Positions 1-8,945 are shown, numbered from the stretch's first letter. The stretch: DNA of 61,915 nucleotides from Clostridiaceae bacterium (GCA_014380625.1 JACMJL010000292.1:1-61915); one strand, 5' to 3'. Numbers and translations: made by a program. The notes: a model not told the origin generated them from the sequence alone.

Positions 1-101
1 CAAACAGCAACAAGAGTTGCATTATTAACTACTTTTATTGATTGGGCATGCATAGGAAATATATTTCCACACCCGATAATAGCTACCTTTAATATTTTCA
101 T
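1..101 (-). CDS. Gfo/Idh/MocA-family oxidoreductase, N-terminal part (cut by window edge)
   Basis: Only the first 33 codons lie in the window. The frame opens with an ATG at 101 behind an AGGAGC ribosome binding site and reads a beta strand followed by the GCGNIF dinucleotide-binding glycine motif, the usual start of Gfo/Idh/MocA NAD(P)-dependent sugar dehydrogenases. It is the last visible gene of a minus-strand operon that begins at 2904, and starts 21 bp after the isomerase-like gene before it. That makes it the second dehydrogenase of the cluster. The glycine motif is seen; the substrate is not. Confidence 0.75.
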   Translation of the reverse strand, partial: MKILKVAIIGCGNIFPMHAQSIKVVNNATLVAV

Positions 102-122
102 ATCTACAGCTCCTAAACAATC

Positions 123-1046
123 TTAAATCAATTTTTCTAAATACTCTATTCCAAGCTTTAAACCAGCCTTAACCTTTTCTTCACTACCTTCATATAGTGG
201 ATCTTCATGTTCGATACTCACTACACCCTCATAACCAATTGCCTTTAATTCATCAACAAATCTTCCCCAATTAATCTGTCCTAGCCCTGGCATTCTGTAC
301 CTCCAGTATCCAAATTCCTCTGAGCCAACATTTAACTGCTTATCATATACTCCATAAACCTTTAATTTGTCTTCAAATACTTCTGTATCCTTTGCATGTA
401 CATGGAATATTCTATCCTTAAATTCCTTTACCGGGGTTATATAGTCTACTAACATAGCATGTAAGTGAGAAGGATCGTAATTTAATCCAAAATTCTTATT
501 TGGCACTCTTTTAAACATTTCTCTCCATAATTCTGGTGTAAAGGAGATGGTTCCTGGTAAACCCTTTACTTGCCATCCAGTCATAGGACAATTCTCAATT
601 ACTACCTTTATGCCTCTTTCCTCAGCGTAGTTCACTAAATCTTTGAAAACAACTTCAAAATCCTGAAAATTTTCCTCTATAGATTTATTTATATTACGTC
701 CTACAAAGGTACCCACAGCAGGAACTCCTAGCAACACCGCTGCATCCACACACTTTTTAAAATGCTGGTTTATAACTCTCCTTTTTTCAAAATCTTTATC
801 TAAATTATTATCATAATAAGCAATTGAAGATATTGTAAGTCCATATTCCTTAAAATATGACTTAATTTCTTCTGCCTCTGTCTCAGTGAAATTAGTTACA
901 TCTATCTCACTACCTGAATAATCCCTACTATTAGTCCTTGGCCAACAAGAAAGTTCTAAAGCTTTAAAACCCTGCTCACTTGCCCATTTTGCTTTTTCCT
1001 TTAGAGGAAGTCCTCCAAGACAACCTGTTAAAAATCCTATATACAT
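123..1046 (-). CDS. Sugar phosphate isomerase/epimerase family TIM-barrel protein
   Basis: A 307-residue AP-endonuclease-2-type TIM barrel, the fold of xylose isomerase, IolE/IolI and ketosugar epimerases. Candidate metal ligands sit at the usual strand ends: Glu in VVIENCP, Asp/His in NYDPSHLHA, His in FHVHAKD, Glu in SIEHED. The longest frame starts at a TTG (1064), but ATG 1046 has GAGGGG about ten bases upstream and gives MYIGFLTG, so 1046 is chosen. It begins 1 bp after the stop of the preceding gene, so translation is probably coupled. It lies between two Gfo/Idh/MocA genes, which suggests keto-sugar or inositol-type chemistry; the substrate is unknown. Confidence 0.85.
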   Translation of the reverse strand: MYIGFLTGCLGGLPLKEKAKWASEQGFKALELSCWPRTNSRDYSGSEIDVTNFTETEAEEIKSYFKEYGLTISSIAYYDNNLDKDFEKRRVINQHFKKCVDAAVLLGVPAVGTFVGRNINKSIEENFQDFEVVFKDLVNYAEERGIKVVIENCPMTGWQVKGLPGTISFTPELWREMFKRVPNKNFGLNYDPSHLHAMLVDYITPVKEFKDRIFHVHAKDTEVFEDKLKVYGVYDKQLNVGSEEFGYWRYRMPGLGQINWGRFVDELKAIGYEGVVSIEHEDPLYEGSEEKVKAGLKLGIEYLEKLI

Positions 1047-1047
1047 A

Positions 1048-1803
1048 TCAATTACACCCCTCAACTAATTTTAATAAATTTTTATATCCTAGCTCTACGC
1101 TTTCTATAGAAGATTTATTGAAAAATTCTTGTTCCACAATGAGCCATTTAGTACCCTGATCTTCAGCCTCGTTAATTATAGCTTTAATATTTATAATTCC
1201 ATTGCCAATCTCAGTTGAACGCTTTTCCCCATTAACTATTTCCATGTCCTTTATATGAATAAGATCACACCGACCTGCATACTTTTTCATAAACTCCACT
1301 GGATTTAACCCTGCATGTTGCACCCAATAAGTATCTATTTCGGCTTTTACTAGATCCCTATCAGTGTTCTTGTATATAATATCTAAACCATACTCGCCCT
1401 GAAACTCTTGAAATTCATGGCCATGATTATGGTAACCTAGAAGTATTCCCTTTGCTTTGCATTTTATACCTAACCTATTTAATGTTTCTGCCATCTTTTC
1501 AAAATCTTCCTTGCTATTATATTCAGCATTAGGGCATATTATATATGGATTACCAATTTCTAAGTTATATTCTATTACACTGTCAATATCATTTATTAGT
1601 AGACCTAAACTTACATGGCTTCCACAAGCCTTAAGACCTAACTCCTGAAGCAAGTTTTTGAGTTCTGAACTAGATAACCCACCGTAACCCGCAAATTCTA
1701 CTCCGCTATAACCTATTTTAGCTACTTTCTTTAAAGCTTCTATAAAGTTTTTTTCTATCTCATCCTTAATGCTATATAATTGAAGTCCTATAGGTAAACT
1801 CAT
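1048..1803 (-). CDS. Sugar phosphate isomerase/epimerase family TIM-barrel protein
   Basis: A 251-residue TIM-barrel enzyme of the same superfamily as its downstream neighbour but from a different branch. It carries the short signatures GYHNHGHEF, EIDTYWVQ and IHIKDM, which recur almost unchanged in the gene at 38227-39000. Its final active-site Glu is in VEQEF. The start is set at ATG 1803 because AAAGGA lies ten bases upstream; the in-frame GTG at 1812 is too close to that site. It is the middle gene of the 2904-to-1 operon. The likely role is isomerisation, epimerisation or elimination on an oxidised sugar, inferred from its dehydrogenase partners. Confidence 0.85.
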   Translation of the reverse strand: MSLPIGLQLYSIKDEIEKNFIEALKKVAKIGYSGVEFAGYGGLSSSELKNLLQELGLKACGSHVSLGLLINDIDSVIEYNLEIGNPYIICPNAEYNSKEDFEKMAETLNRLGIKCKAKGILLGYHNHGHEFQEFQGEYGLDIIYKNTDRDLVKAEIDTYWVQHAGLNPVEFMKKYAGRCDLIHIKDMEIVNGEKRSTEIGNGIINIKAIINEAEDQGTKWLIVEQEFFNKSSIESVELGYKNLLKLVEGCN

Positions 1804-1818
1804 AATATTCACGTCCTT

Positions 1819-2904
1819 TTATTTGTTAAAATAAATTGGTTCTCCTGTTTTAGAAGACTCATATATTGCTTCTAGTATTTCTGTAACCACTAAAGCCTGC
1901 TCAGGTTTTACTATTGGTTCCTTGTCATATAAAATACAATCAATCCATAGTCTAGCCTCAACATCTGATGGTTCTTCAGAGGTGCCTTCATTGAATGCAA
2001 CTCCACTTGAACTAAAATCCACTTTAGTTTCATAAAGTCTACTTAGCTTTTCTCCATTTATTCTAAGACCATCCCTCATATCAGCTCCACCCTCTGTTCC
2101 ACAAAGAGTTGTCTGTGCTTCACCAACTTCAAGACTATTTAATGCCCAACTTGACTCTAGCACTATAGTAGCGCCATTTTCCATAGTAATAAAACCGAAG
2201 GCAGAATCTTCCACTGTGAATTTACTTGGATCCCAAGGTCCCCATGCATTAGCAGCGTTTTCTCTTTTACTTAGCTTATGATATACACTTCCCACAACAT
2301 ATTTAGGTTTATAATTATCTAACATCCAAAGAGTTAAATCTAAGGCATGAGTTCCAATATCAATTAAAGGTCCTCCACCTTGCTCAAATTCATTTAAAAA
2401 CACTCCCCAGGTTGGAACTGCTCTTCTTCTTATAGCATGAGCCTTTGCAAAATATATATCTCCCAAGTCTCCATTTTCACAGCTAGTCTTAAGATATTTA
2501 GAGTCCCCTCTAAATCTGTTTTGATAACCGATAGTAAGCTTTTTACCGGTTCTCTTTGCAGCCTCTAACATTGTTCTTGCTTCAGCTGAATTTATGGCCA
2601 TTGGCTTTTCACACATAACATGTTTCCCTGCTTCTAATACATCTATAGTTATAAAGCTATGGGATCTATTAGGTGTACATACATGAACTACATCAATATC
2701 TTTATCCTTTAAAAGCTCTTTATAGTCTGTATAAACCTTAGCGTCTTCATTACCATACTTTTTTGCAGCCACTTCTGCTTTTTCTAATTCTATGTCACAA
2801 AAAGCTACCATTTCTATTTCAGCTATCTTAGCTAAGCTTGGCATATGTTTTCCATTAGCTATACCACCACAACCTATTATTGCAACCTTTAATTTCTTTT
2901 TCAT
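1819..2904 (-). CDS. Gfo/Idh/MocA-family NAD(P)-dependent oxidoreductase
   Basis: A 361-residue dehydrogenase. The Rossmann domain opens with IIGCGGIANGKH, the catalytic Lys is in CEKPMAI, and the C-terminal domain has the IGTHALDLTLW signature with the family's active-site His. Length is normal. ATG 2904 follows a GAAGGGAAGG ribosome binding site and is the first gene of the operon that continues through two TIM-barrel enzymes to a second Gfo/Idh/MocA gene at the window edge. Family members oxidise sugar or inositol hydroxyls reversibly; the pairing with isomerase-like enzymes suggests this one makes or reduces a keto-sugar intermediate. Confidence 0.88.
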   Translation of the reverse strand: MKKKLKVAIIGCGGIANGKHMPSLAKIAEIEMVAFCDIELEKAEVAAKKYGNEDAKVYTDYKELLKDKDIDVVHVCTPNRSHSFITIDVLEAGKHVMCEKPMAINSAEARTMLEAAKRTGKKLTIGYQNRFRGDSKYLKTSCENGDLGDIYFAKAHAIRRRAVPTWGVFLNEFEQGGGPLIDIGTHALDLTLWMLDNYKPKYVVGSVYHKLSKRENAANAWGPWDPSKFTVEDSAFGFITMENGATIVLESSWALNSLEVGEAQTTLCGTEGGADMRDGLRINGEKLSRLYETKVDFSSSGVAFNEGTSEEPSDVEARLWIDCILYDKEPIVKPEQALVVTEILEAIYESSKTGEPIYFNK

Positions 2905-3066
2905 AAAATTACCTTCCCTTCTAAATTAAAATATGAGCTATATTAAACTTATTTCTACAAATTATTTAACGTTTACATTTACTATTTTATAACATTATAA
3001 TTTTAATTACTCCCCATGAATTGCTCAGTACTTCTCATATATTGCGTTTTGCTTAATTAGTCAAAT

Positions 3067-3091
3067 AAAAAAGGAGCCTATGCTCCTTTTA
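3067..3091 (-). terminator. Rho-independent terminator after the LytTR regulator
   Basis: Arms AAAAGGAGC (3069-3077) and GCTCCTTTT (3082-3090) enclose a four-base loop. On the minus strand the hairpin is followed by a T run. It lies just past the stop codon of the regulator gene at 3098. Confidence 0.85.
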
Positions 3092-3097
3092 ATCTTA

Positions 3098-3841
3098 TTA
3101 CATTCCAAATCTATCTTTTAACTCATCATACTTATCATGAGTAATCAGCGCATCTTTACTAGTATTTTTTAGTTTAATACAGTAAGTCCAGCGTCCATAG
3201 GGATATATATTTGTTATCATAGATAAGTTAATTATATAAGATTTATGACTTCTTAAGAACATTGCCTCATCTAGTCTTTCTTCCAATTCACTTAGTCCCT
3301 CTGAAGTAATATAACTATTATCCTTTGTATATATTACTGTACTTCTATCTTCTCTTTGAATAATTATTATATCCTTCATATCAACAAAACTTATACCCTC
3401 TTTGTTTTTAATAAGTAACTTGTCTAAAACTTTTTCATGCCTTATAATTTTGTTCATAGTCACATCTTCAACGTGTATATTAAGCGCTTTTATTCGTTCT
3501 AAACTTTGAAAAACTCTTTCAATTTTAAAAGGTTTAACTAAGTAATCAAAAGCATATACTTGAAAGGCTTCAGGCATATATTCTTCATGTGCTGTAGCAA
3601 ATATTATCTTTGTTTTAGGGTCCATATCCATTATTTTCGTTGCCACTTCAAGTCCTGTAAGCTTTGGCATTTCAACGTCTAAGAAAACTATATCCGGTTT
3701 AAGTGATTGAAAAAGAGAAAAGGCAGCTTCACCATCGGCTGCCTCTCCGATTAAGTTAAAGCCTTCTACCTTTTCTATAGCTTTTTTAAGGACAAGTCTT
3801 ATGCCACTATCATCATCGCCTATTATTACTTTTAGCTCCAT
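3098..3841 (-). CDS. LytTR-type DNA-binding response regulator
   Basis: A 247-residue two-component regulator. The receiver domain (about 1-120) has the acidic pocket GDDDSG, the phospho-acceptor Asp in IVFLDVEMP, and the conserved Lys in DYLVKPF. The LytTR DNA-binding domain occupies about 140-245, with FLRSHKSYIIN and the family's C-terminal Tyr-rich strand. The start is ATG 3841, preceded by AAGGAG at eight bases; the longer frame to 3892 has no ribosome site. Its likely kinase is at 5611-6489, separated from it by nfeD and floA on the same strand. Targets are unknown. Confidence 0.9.
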   Translation of the reverse strand: MELKVIIGDDDSGIRLVLKKAIEKVEGFNLIGEAADGEAAFSLFQSLKPDIVFLDVEMPKLTGLEVATKIMDMDPKTKIIFATAHEEYMPEAFQVYAFDYLVKPFKIERVFQSLERIKALNIHVEDVTMNKIIRHEKVLDKLLIKNKEGISFVDMKDIIIIQREDRSTVIYTKDNSYITSEGLSELEERLDEAMFLRSHKSYIINLSMITNIYPYGRWTYCIKLKNTSKDALITHDKYDELKDRFGM

Positions 3842-3983
3842 AAACTCTTCTCCTTCTAGTTTTACACTTTGGTTTTCCAAATACATCAACATTTAATATT
3901 GCCTGTAATAAGCTATTATTTTTATTAAAGGTTAAATCGATGAGAGATTTTTTTTCATCACTATTAATTCGATTTTCCATGAT

Positions 3984-4985
3984 CTAAACCTGATCAGAAC
4001 TAGATGAATTATCTGGGGACTTAGTTGTCTTAGCCGGAACCTGAGTCTGACCTACCTTTGAAATAGAATCTCTCATCTCGGTGTCAGCCATTAAATTCTT
4101 CATGTCATAGTAATCCATAACTCCCATTTTACCTTCACGTAATGCAGCTGCTATAGCCCTTGGAATTTCAGCCTCTGCTTCAACAACAGCAGCTCTCATT
4201 TCTTGTTCCCTTGCTACAGCCATGGCTCTTCTTTCCTCAGCCTTAGCCTGTGCAATTTTTTTATCAGCTTCCGCTTGAAGGGTTTGAAGATTAGCACCTA
4301 TATTTCTACCTACATCAACGTCAGCAATATCGATGGAAAGAATCTCGAAGGCAGTACCTGCATCAAGTCCTTTTGCCAAAACTATTCTTGAAATTTTATC
4401 TGGATTTTCAAGAACTTCTTTATGGGAGGCGGAAGTACCAACAGTCGTAACAATACCTTCACCTACCCTAGCAAGCACTGTTGCTTCACCAGCACCACCA
4501 ATAAGTCTATCTAAATTAGCTCGTACAGTAACTCTTGCCGAGGCTAAAAGTTCAATACCATCCTTTGCAACTCCTGATACATTTTGAGTCTCAATTACTC
4601 TAGGTGTAACGCTCATCTTAACCGCTTCGAGTACATCTCTGCCAGCTAAATCAATAGCAGCTGCTCTTTCAAAAGGTAAATTCATGTCTGCTCTATGAGC
4701 TGCAATTAGTGCATCAATTACCCTATCCACGTTACCTCCAGCCAAGTAATGAGCCTCTAGTTCATTTACATTAACCTTTATTCCACCTTTAACAGCTTTA
4801 ATAAGTGGGAATACAATTTTACTTGGAGTAACTCTTCTTAATCTCATACCAATTAAATTAAACATACTTACTTTTACATTTGCTGCTAGTGCTGATATCC
4901 ATAACCCCACAGGCACATAACTAAAAAATAATGCTAAAAATACTACGACGATTCCTAAAATAATGAAAACAGTAATGCTAGGCAT
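3984..4985 (-). CDS. floA: Flotillin-like membrane scaffold protein FloA
   Basis: A 333-residue flotillin/SPFH-type protein of the FloA (YqfA) family, matching the family length. One N-terminal membrane anchor (about 5-25) is followed by the SPFH core ([14 protein letters not shown]) and an Ala/Glu/Arg-rich coiled-coil stretch (about 235-285, repeated EAR and EAE units). It ends with a short Ser-rich tail. FloA organises membrane microdomains. It starts 18 bp after nfeD, the classical partner, so the two are almost certainly co-transcribed. Confidence 0.95.
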   Translation of the reverse strand: MPSITVFIILGIVVVFLALFFSYVPVGLWISALAANVKVSMFNLIGMRLRRVTPSKIVFPLIKAVKGGIKVNVNELEAHYLAGGNVDRVIDALIAAHRADMNLPFERAAAIDLAGRDVLEAVKMSVTPRVIETQNVSGVAKDGIELLASARVTVRANLDRLIGGAGEATVLARVGEGIVTTVGTSASHKEVLENPDKISRIVLAKGLDAGTAFEILSIDIADVDVGRNIGANLQTLQAEADKKIAQAKAEERRAMAVAREQEMRAAVVEAEAEIPRAIAAALREGKMGVMDYYDMKNLMADTEMRDSISKVGQTQVPAKTTKSPDNSSSSDQV

Positions 4986-5003
4986 TTAATACCACTCCTT
5001 TAA

Positions 5004-5489
5004 TTAAATTTTTCTTACAACTATACGTCTACCTTGAACTTTAATAACTTTAACCTTTTCACCTTTAGAAATAAAATCCCCCTCGGTTACTACATCAACA
5101 TTAACACCTTTTAAGTTCGCAGTTCCTGCAGGTCTTAGTATTGTCAAGGCTTCCCCTTCCACATCTAAAAAATAGTTTAAATCTTCTGTACCTATATACC
5201 CTGTCTCTTTCTTCTGCTCAGAATGTAATATTAATATCTTTGAAAGCCTTCCTTTAGATGCTGACTGTATCGCAATAGCAAAAATAAAACCTAATAGTGC
5301 CAATATTACTATAAACATAATTATAGCTTCCATTAAGGTTTTAGCCATTAATACAATACCAACAATAAGAAGTATCCCACCGAATATCCCGAATATTCCA
5401 AAACCCGGATGAAATATTTCAATTACCATTAATATAAAACCAAATGCAAAACAGAATATTGCAATCATATTTACGTCTACAGCTTCCAT
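5004..5489 (-). CDS. NfeD-family membrane protein (short form)
   Basis: A 161-residue NfeD protein of the short class: three or four hydrophobic helices in the first 85 residues with the FHPGFGIFG motif, then a soluble C-terminal beta barrel (about 100-161) of OB type. There is no protease domain, as in YuaF-like partners of flotillins. The start is ATG 5489 with AGGGGGTG just upstream; a GTG at 5498 lies inside that ribosome site. It is upstream of floA and likely works with it at the membrane. A 121-bp gap separates it from the kinase gene at 5611. Confidence 0.88.
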   Translation of the reverse strand: MEAVDVNMIAIFCFAFGFILMVIEIFHPGFGIFGIFGGILLIVGIVLMAKTLMEAIIMFIVILALLGFIFAIAIQSASKGRLSKILILHSEQKKETGYIGTEDLNYFLDVEGEALTILRPAGTANLKGVNVDVVTEGDFISKGEKVKVIKVQGRRIVVRKI

Positions 5490-5610
5490 ACCCTTCACCC
5501 CCTGTTTATACTTTAATACTATAATACCTAGTTTATACTTATTTATATATACATACTTGCTTAAAGGTACACTTCTAGGATTAAACTGTCACTTTCAGCG
5601 TTTTAAACTC

Positions 5611-6489
5611 TTATCTTATAACTGAACCTTCAAAGAAAGTATATTCATCATCACTTTTTACACTTATTTGTCCATTATATTCCTCAATTAATTCTTTAAC
5701 AATTGCAAGTCCCATTCCGTCCCCTTTATCTCCCTTTGTAGTAATCCCAACCTCAAATATTTTGCTAATTAGGTTTTCCGGAATTTTACCACCATTATTT
5801 CTAATTCTGAAACCATAGTTCTTTAAATCTTCAAAAAGTTCCACTTCAATGAGTCTAAAGCCGTCCTTCTCTTGGAGTGCATAAATAGCATTATCTATAA
5901 TATTACCTAATATTCTACAAAATTCCCAAGCGGGAACTTTTAAATCTTTAAGTTGTGTGGTTATTTTTAACTTTGTTGTTATGCCTCGTTTCTCAGCAAA
6001 TAGTACCTTTGCCTGCAAAAGTGCATTAACTGCCGGATTAGCAGTTCTTAATACCTGATTAACCTTTTGTATATCATTATATACTGTTTCAATATATTCA
6101 GTAGCTTCTTTATAATCCTCCATCTCCATTAGTCCATAAACCACTTGAAGATGATTCATAAAATCATGCCTTTGAGCTCTTAAAGTAGTGTTTAAACTTT
6201 GAAGCTCCTCTAGTGTATTTTTAATCATATTATAATGAAGGTCTGAGTGTCTAAGAGATTGTATATCCCTTATAGTTAAAAAGCAATTAAGCATTACCAT
6301 CAAAATGAAAATCACAAAAAGAATATACCAGCTATAAAACTCAGTTTTTACAACATCACCATGATTAAATATATAAAAATATACTATTATTCCAACTATC
6401 GTACCTAGTTGAACTAGGTTTAATATAACAGCCATAATTATTGTTTTATCTAAATTAAGTTTTTTCTTCATTTGATCAAAACCTTCCAT
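5611..6489 (-). CDS. Spo0B/CitA-type sensor histidine kinase
   Basis: A 292-residue kinase with two N-terminal membrane helices (about 15-38 and 50-72) and almost no extracellular loop, then a helical segment. The phospho-accepting His is in RHDFMNHLQ. The GHKL ATPase has an N-box (IIDNAIYAL) and a G-box (GDGMGLAIVKEL). This layout matches kinases that pair with LytTR regulators, and such a regulator is encoded 1.8 kb downstream on the same strand. The start could be ATG 6489 (weak ribosome site) or ATG 6471 (GAAGG ten bases upstream). Confidence 0.88.
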   Translation of the reverse strand: MEGFDQMKKKLNLDKTIIMAVILNLVQLGTIVGIIVYFYIFNHGDVVKTEFYSWYILFVIFILMVMLNCFLTIRDIQSLRHSDLHYNMIKNTLEELQSLNTTLRAQRHDFMNHLQVVYGLMEMEDYKEATEYIETVYNDIQKVNQVLRTANPAVNALLQAKVLFAEKRGITTKLKITTQLKDLKVPAWEFCRILGNIIDNAIYALQEKDGFRLIEVELFEDLKNYGFRIRNNGGKIPENLISKIFEVGITTKGDKGDGMGLAIVKELIEEYNGQISVKSDDEYTFFEGSVIR

Positions 6490-6602
6490 AAAAACTATCT
6501 CTCTTTAATATTATACTGGAACAATTTAACTTTGAGTAGTAGTATTAAATATTATTATGAGGTCATAATAATAATAATTAAATTATGAGGAGGTTCTTAC
6601 AA

Positions 6603-6974
6603 ATGAATGATAAGAGAGCTGGGAATAAAGAGGAAACTGAAAATAAGATTGAAAGCCTAATTAACGTAGTTGAAAAAAGAGAAAGAACAGAGCGTCACTT
6701 AGAAGAATATTCTGATGAAAAAGGCGATGAAAAATTAAAATCAGCTAGAAGACTTCAGAATATCAGAGATGAAGAAATAAGTAACTTAAAAAATAATATT
6801 CTTGGTGATGAATCTAGAAATGAAAAGGAAGTGGATAATCTCAAGAGAAATTATGAATTTTCAGAGGGTTACTTGAATAATAATGAGGATCATATGAAGA
6901 GCCAAGATATTAAAAATCTAAAGGAAAAACAAGAACATAGAAAAGAGGAACTTGATAGATTAGATACTTTTTAA
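6603..6974 (+). CDS. Highly charged coiled-coil protein of unknown function
   Basis: A 123-residue protein rich in Glu, Lys, Asn and Arg, with no hydrophobic core, signal peptide or Cys. Heptad-like stretches predict long helices. The start is ATG 6603 nine bases after an AGGAGG; the longer frame includes that ribosome site. It is followed 18 bp later by another low-complexity gene and is divergent from the sensor kinase at 6489. I do not recognise the family. Spore or stress-related structural proteins of Clostridia can look like this, but nothing in the sequence proves that role. Confidence 0.75.
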   Translation: MNDKRAGNKEETENKIESLINVVEKRERTERHLEEYSDEKGDEKLKSARRLQNIRDEEISNLKNNILGDESRNEKEVDNLKRNYEFSEGYLNNNEDHMKSQDIKNLKEKQEHRKEELDRLDTF

Positions 6975-6992
6975 AAAATTGGAGGTATACAT

Positions 6993-7694
6993 ATGCAAAA
7001 TACGAATATAAATGAAGAATTTTCTCAAGAATTAAGTGATTTAAAGTGGCAATTTGAAAATATGCAGCAAATCTTTAGTAATTTAGAAAATACTATTTCT
7101 CAAGCAAAAAAGTCCTCAGATTTTGAAGATCACCCAGAAGAGGATAAAGATAAAGATAAAGATAAAGATAAAGATATGTTTTCTAATCAATCACAAAAGG
7201 AAGATAAGGGAAAAGAAGATAAGCCAAAAGAAGATAAGCCAAAAGAAGGTGATTCTAAAGAGCATGATTCTAAACAAGAAAAACAAAGCAACCAAAATAG
7301 TATGCAAATGAATAATAAAGGTGAATCTAGTGGTGGTGTTACAAAACTTTCAAGTCAAATCCAAGACTTTATTAAAGAAACTCAAACACAACAGACTAGT
7401 GTGCAACAAGAACTTCAAAAGTCAATTCAACAAGCTATGGACATATTAAATCAAGCTAACGTACAGATTCAAACAAACCAAGCTTTAATAACTATGAATA
7501 AATTCATTAATCAAGCTGAACAACAGATAAACCAAATTCATCAAACCAATAGACTTGGTGGAAATCAAAAAAGTATCCAGAACATGGAAAATCAAACCAT
7601 GCAAAGTATGCAAAGCCAGGGCCAAGGTCAAGGTCAGGGGCAAAACCAAGGTCAAAGCCAAGATCAAGATCAAAACCGAGGCCAATTACAGTAG
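6993..7694 (+). CDS. Gln-rich low-complexity protein of unknown function
   Basis: 233 residues with four zones. Residues 1-45 form a charged helix. Residues 48-105 are a disordered Lys/Asp/Glu tract with five Asp-Lys repeats and two copies of EDKPK. Residues 115-180 are a Gln-rich helical core. The tail is made of GQGQ-type repeats. It has no signal peptide or membrane segment. The start is ATG 6993 behind GGAGG. It is probably in one operon with the coiled-coil gene 18 bp upstream. The repeats are simple at DNA level, so length variation is likely. Function is not recognised. Confidence 0.75.
   Translation: MQNTNINEEFSQELSDLKWQFENMQQIFSNLENTISQAKKSSDFEDHPEEDKDKDKDKDKDMFSNQSQKEDKGKEDKPKEDKPKEGDSKEHDSKQEKQSNQNSMQMNNKGESSGGVTKLSSQIQDFIKETQTQQTSVQQELQKSIQQAMDILNQANVQIQTNQALITMNKFINQAEQQINQIHQTNRLGGNQKSIQNMENQTMQSMQSQGQGQGQGQNQGQSQDQDQNRGQLQ
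7143..7175 (+). repeat. GATAAA tandem hexanucleotide repeat inside a coding region
   Basis: Five perfect GATAAA units followed by a partial sixth, encoding alternating Asp and Lys in the disordered zone of the Gln-rich protein. A multiple of three keeps the reading frame if copies are gained or lost. Confidence 0.95.
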
Positions 7695-7819
7695 TTACTT
7701 ATATGTTATTTATAAACACAGGTACAATAGTTACTTTTATAAAGCTTTGAAAGGTCTATACCCTACTGAAGCAATGTACTCTGTGTTTAACTTTATGAAA
7801 TATTATAACTTAAGTTTTA

Positions 7820-8581
7820 CTACTCTACACCGAATATATCATTAACTTCCTTAAGTATCTTATAATTTGTAAGATCATAATGTAGTGGTGTTATAGTTAC
7901 ATATCCCTCTTTAACAAAATTTTTATCAGTATTTTCTTCAAAAGAACTATTAAGATTACCTTGGACTTCAAAACTTAATTCCTTTTCATCGGAAAATTCA
8001 GGGGTAAAATAATTATCATAAGATCTATTACCTATTTTACAAACCTTAATACCTAATATTTTTTCTTTAGGAATATTTGGAACATTTACATTTAGAACTA
8101 TGTCTTCTTTTAGATACTTTTCTTTTGCTAACTTAAGTATATCCTTTGCATAAGTTGCTGCAACATTGTAATCCTCAAGTTTATCTGTTTCCTCCATTGA
8201 AACTGCCATTGATGGTATCTTGCAAAAGGCAGCCTCTATAGCTGCTGAAACAGTTCCAGAGTATAATATATCTGTACCTATATTTAATCCTCTATTTATT
8301 CCTGAAATCACCATATCAATTTTCCCGGAAACAATTTTATCAACTGCAATTCTTACACAATCTGCCGGTGTACCATCCACACTGTAACATTTAGATCGTA
8401 AGCCCTGAACTTTTATTTCTTTCACTAACAAGGCCCGAGTTAATGTTATTGAGTGACCACAAGCACTACGCTCGTCATCTGGTGCCACTACAGTAACTTC
8501 ATTTTCCTTCTCTAATTCCTTTGCCAATGCAAATAAACCCTTTGCTGAAACTCCATCATCGTTAGTCAATAATAACTTCAA
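7820..8581 (-). CDS. surE: 5'/3'-nucleotidase SurE
   Basis: A 253-residue SurE. It has the metal-binding NDDG near the N terminus, SGINRGLNIG, the TVSAAIEA segment and NVNVPN. SurE is a metal-dependent phosphatase of nucleoside monophosphates, also active on short polyphosphate in some species. The start is a TTG at 8581, giving the canonical MKLLLTNDDG opening six bases after an AGAGGTG ribosome site; a GTG at 8590 lies inside that site. It is monocistronic, between a convergent low-complexity gene and divergent coat genes. Confidence 0.95.
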   Translation of the reverse strand: MKLLLTNDDGVSAKGLFALAKELEKENEVTVVAPDDERSACGHSITLTRALLVKEIKVQGLRSKCYSVDGTPADCVRIAVDKIVSGKIDMVISGINRGLNIGTDILYSGTVSAAIEAAFCKIPSMAVSMEETDKLEDYNVAATYAKDILKLAKEKYLKEDIVLNVNVPNIPKEKILGIKVCKIGNRSYDNYFTPEFSDEKELSFEVQGNLNSSFEENTDKNFVKEGYVTITPLHYDLTNYKILKEVNDIFGVE

Positions 8582-8724
8582 TTTTATCACCTCTAAAAAT
8601 AATTATACACTATAGCATACGAAAATTAGTGAATTTCATTCAATTAATTCTTTAGGTATAATTTATTTAGTATATGGAAAAAATATTTTTATTAGTTATA
8701 TTATAAACTTGAGGAGGCTTTAAA

Positions 8725-8928
8725 ATGACTAATTTAGCACCCCATGAGACCTTAGAATTACACGAACTGCTATGCTCTGATTCTTCAGAAGTAAAAAAGC
8801 TAACAGCTATCGTTAGTAATCTGAGAGATGAAGACTTAAAAAACTTCATTGAAAACTACCTTGACTTTAAAAAAGATAATATACAGGCAGTAGGAAAATT
8901 AATTGATACTATAAAACAGCAACCTTAA
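8725..8928 (+). CDS. Small spore-coat-like helical protein
   Basis: A 67-residue helical protein with an acidic, Leu-rich first half (ETLELHELLCSD) and no signal peptide. Short proteins of this form lie next to CotF-type coat genes in Clostridia, and here a CotF-family gene follows 17 bp later. ATG 8725 is placed after GAGGAGG. Assignment to the spore coat rests on the neighbour and general similarity, so it is inference. Confidence 0.7.
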   Translation: MTNLAPHETLELHELLCSDSSEVKKLTAIVSNLRDEDLKNFIENYLDFKKDNIQAVGKLIDTIKQQP

Positions 8929-8945
8929 GGAAAGGAACTGATACT

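Noticed and set aside
7123-7845. Other-frame ORFs over the Gln-rich gene (7123-7311, 7485-7685, 7555-7845)
   Set aside because: They arise from the simple repeats read in other frames (Lys-Ile and Leu-rich runs) and lack ribosome sites.
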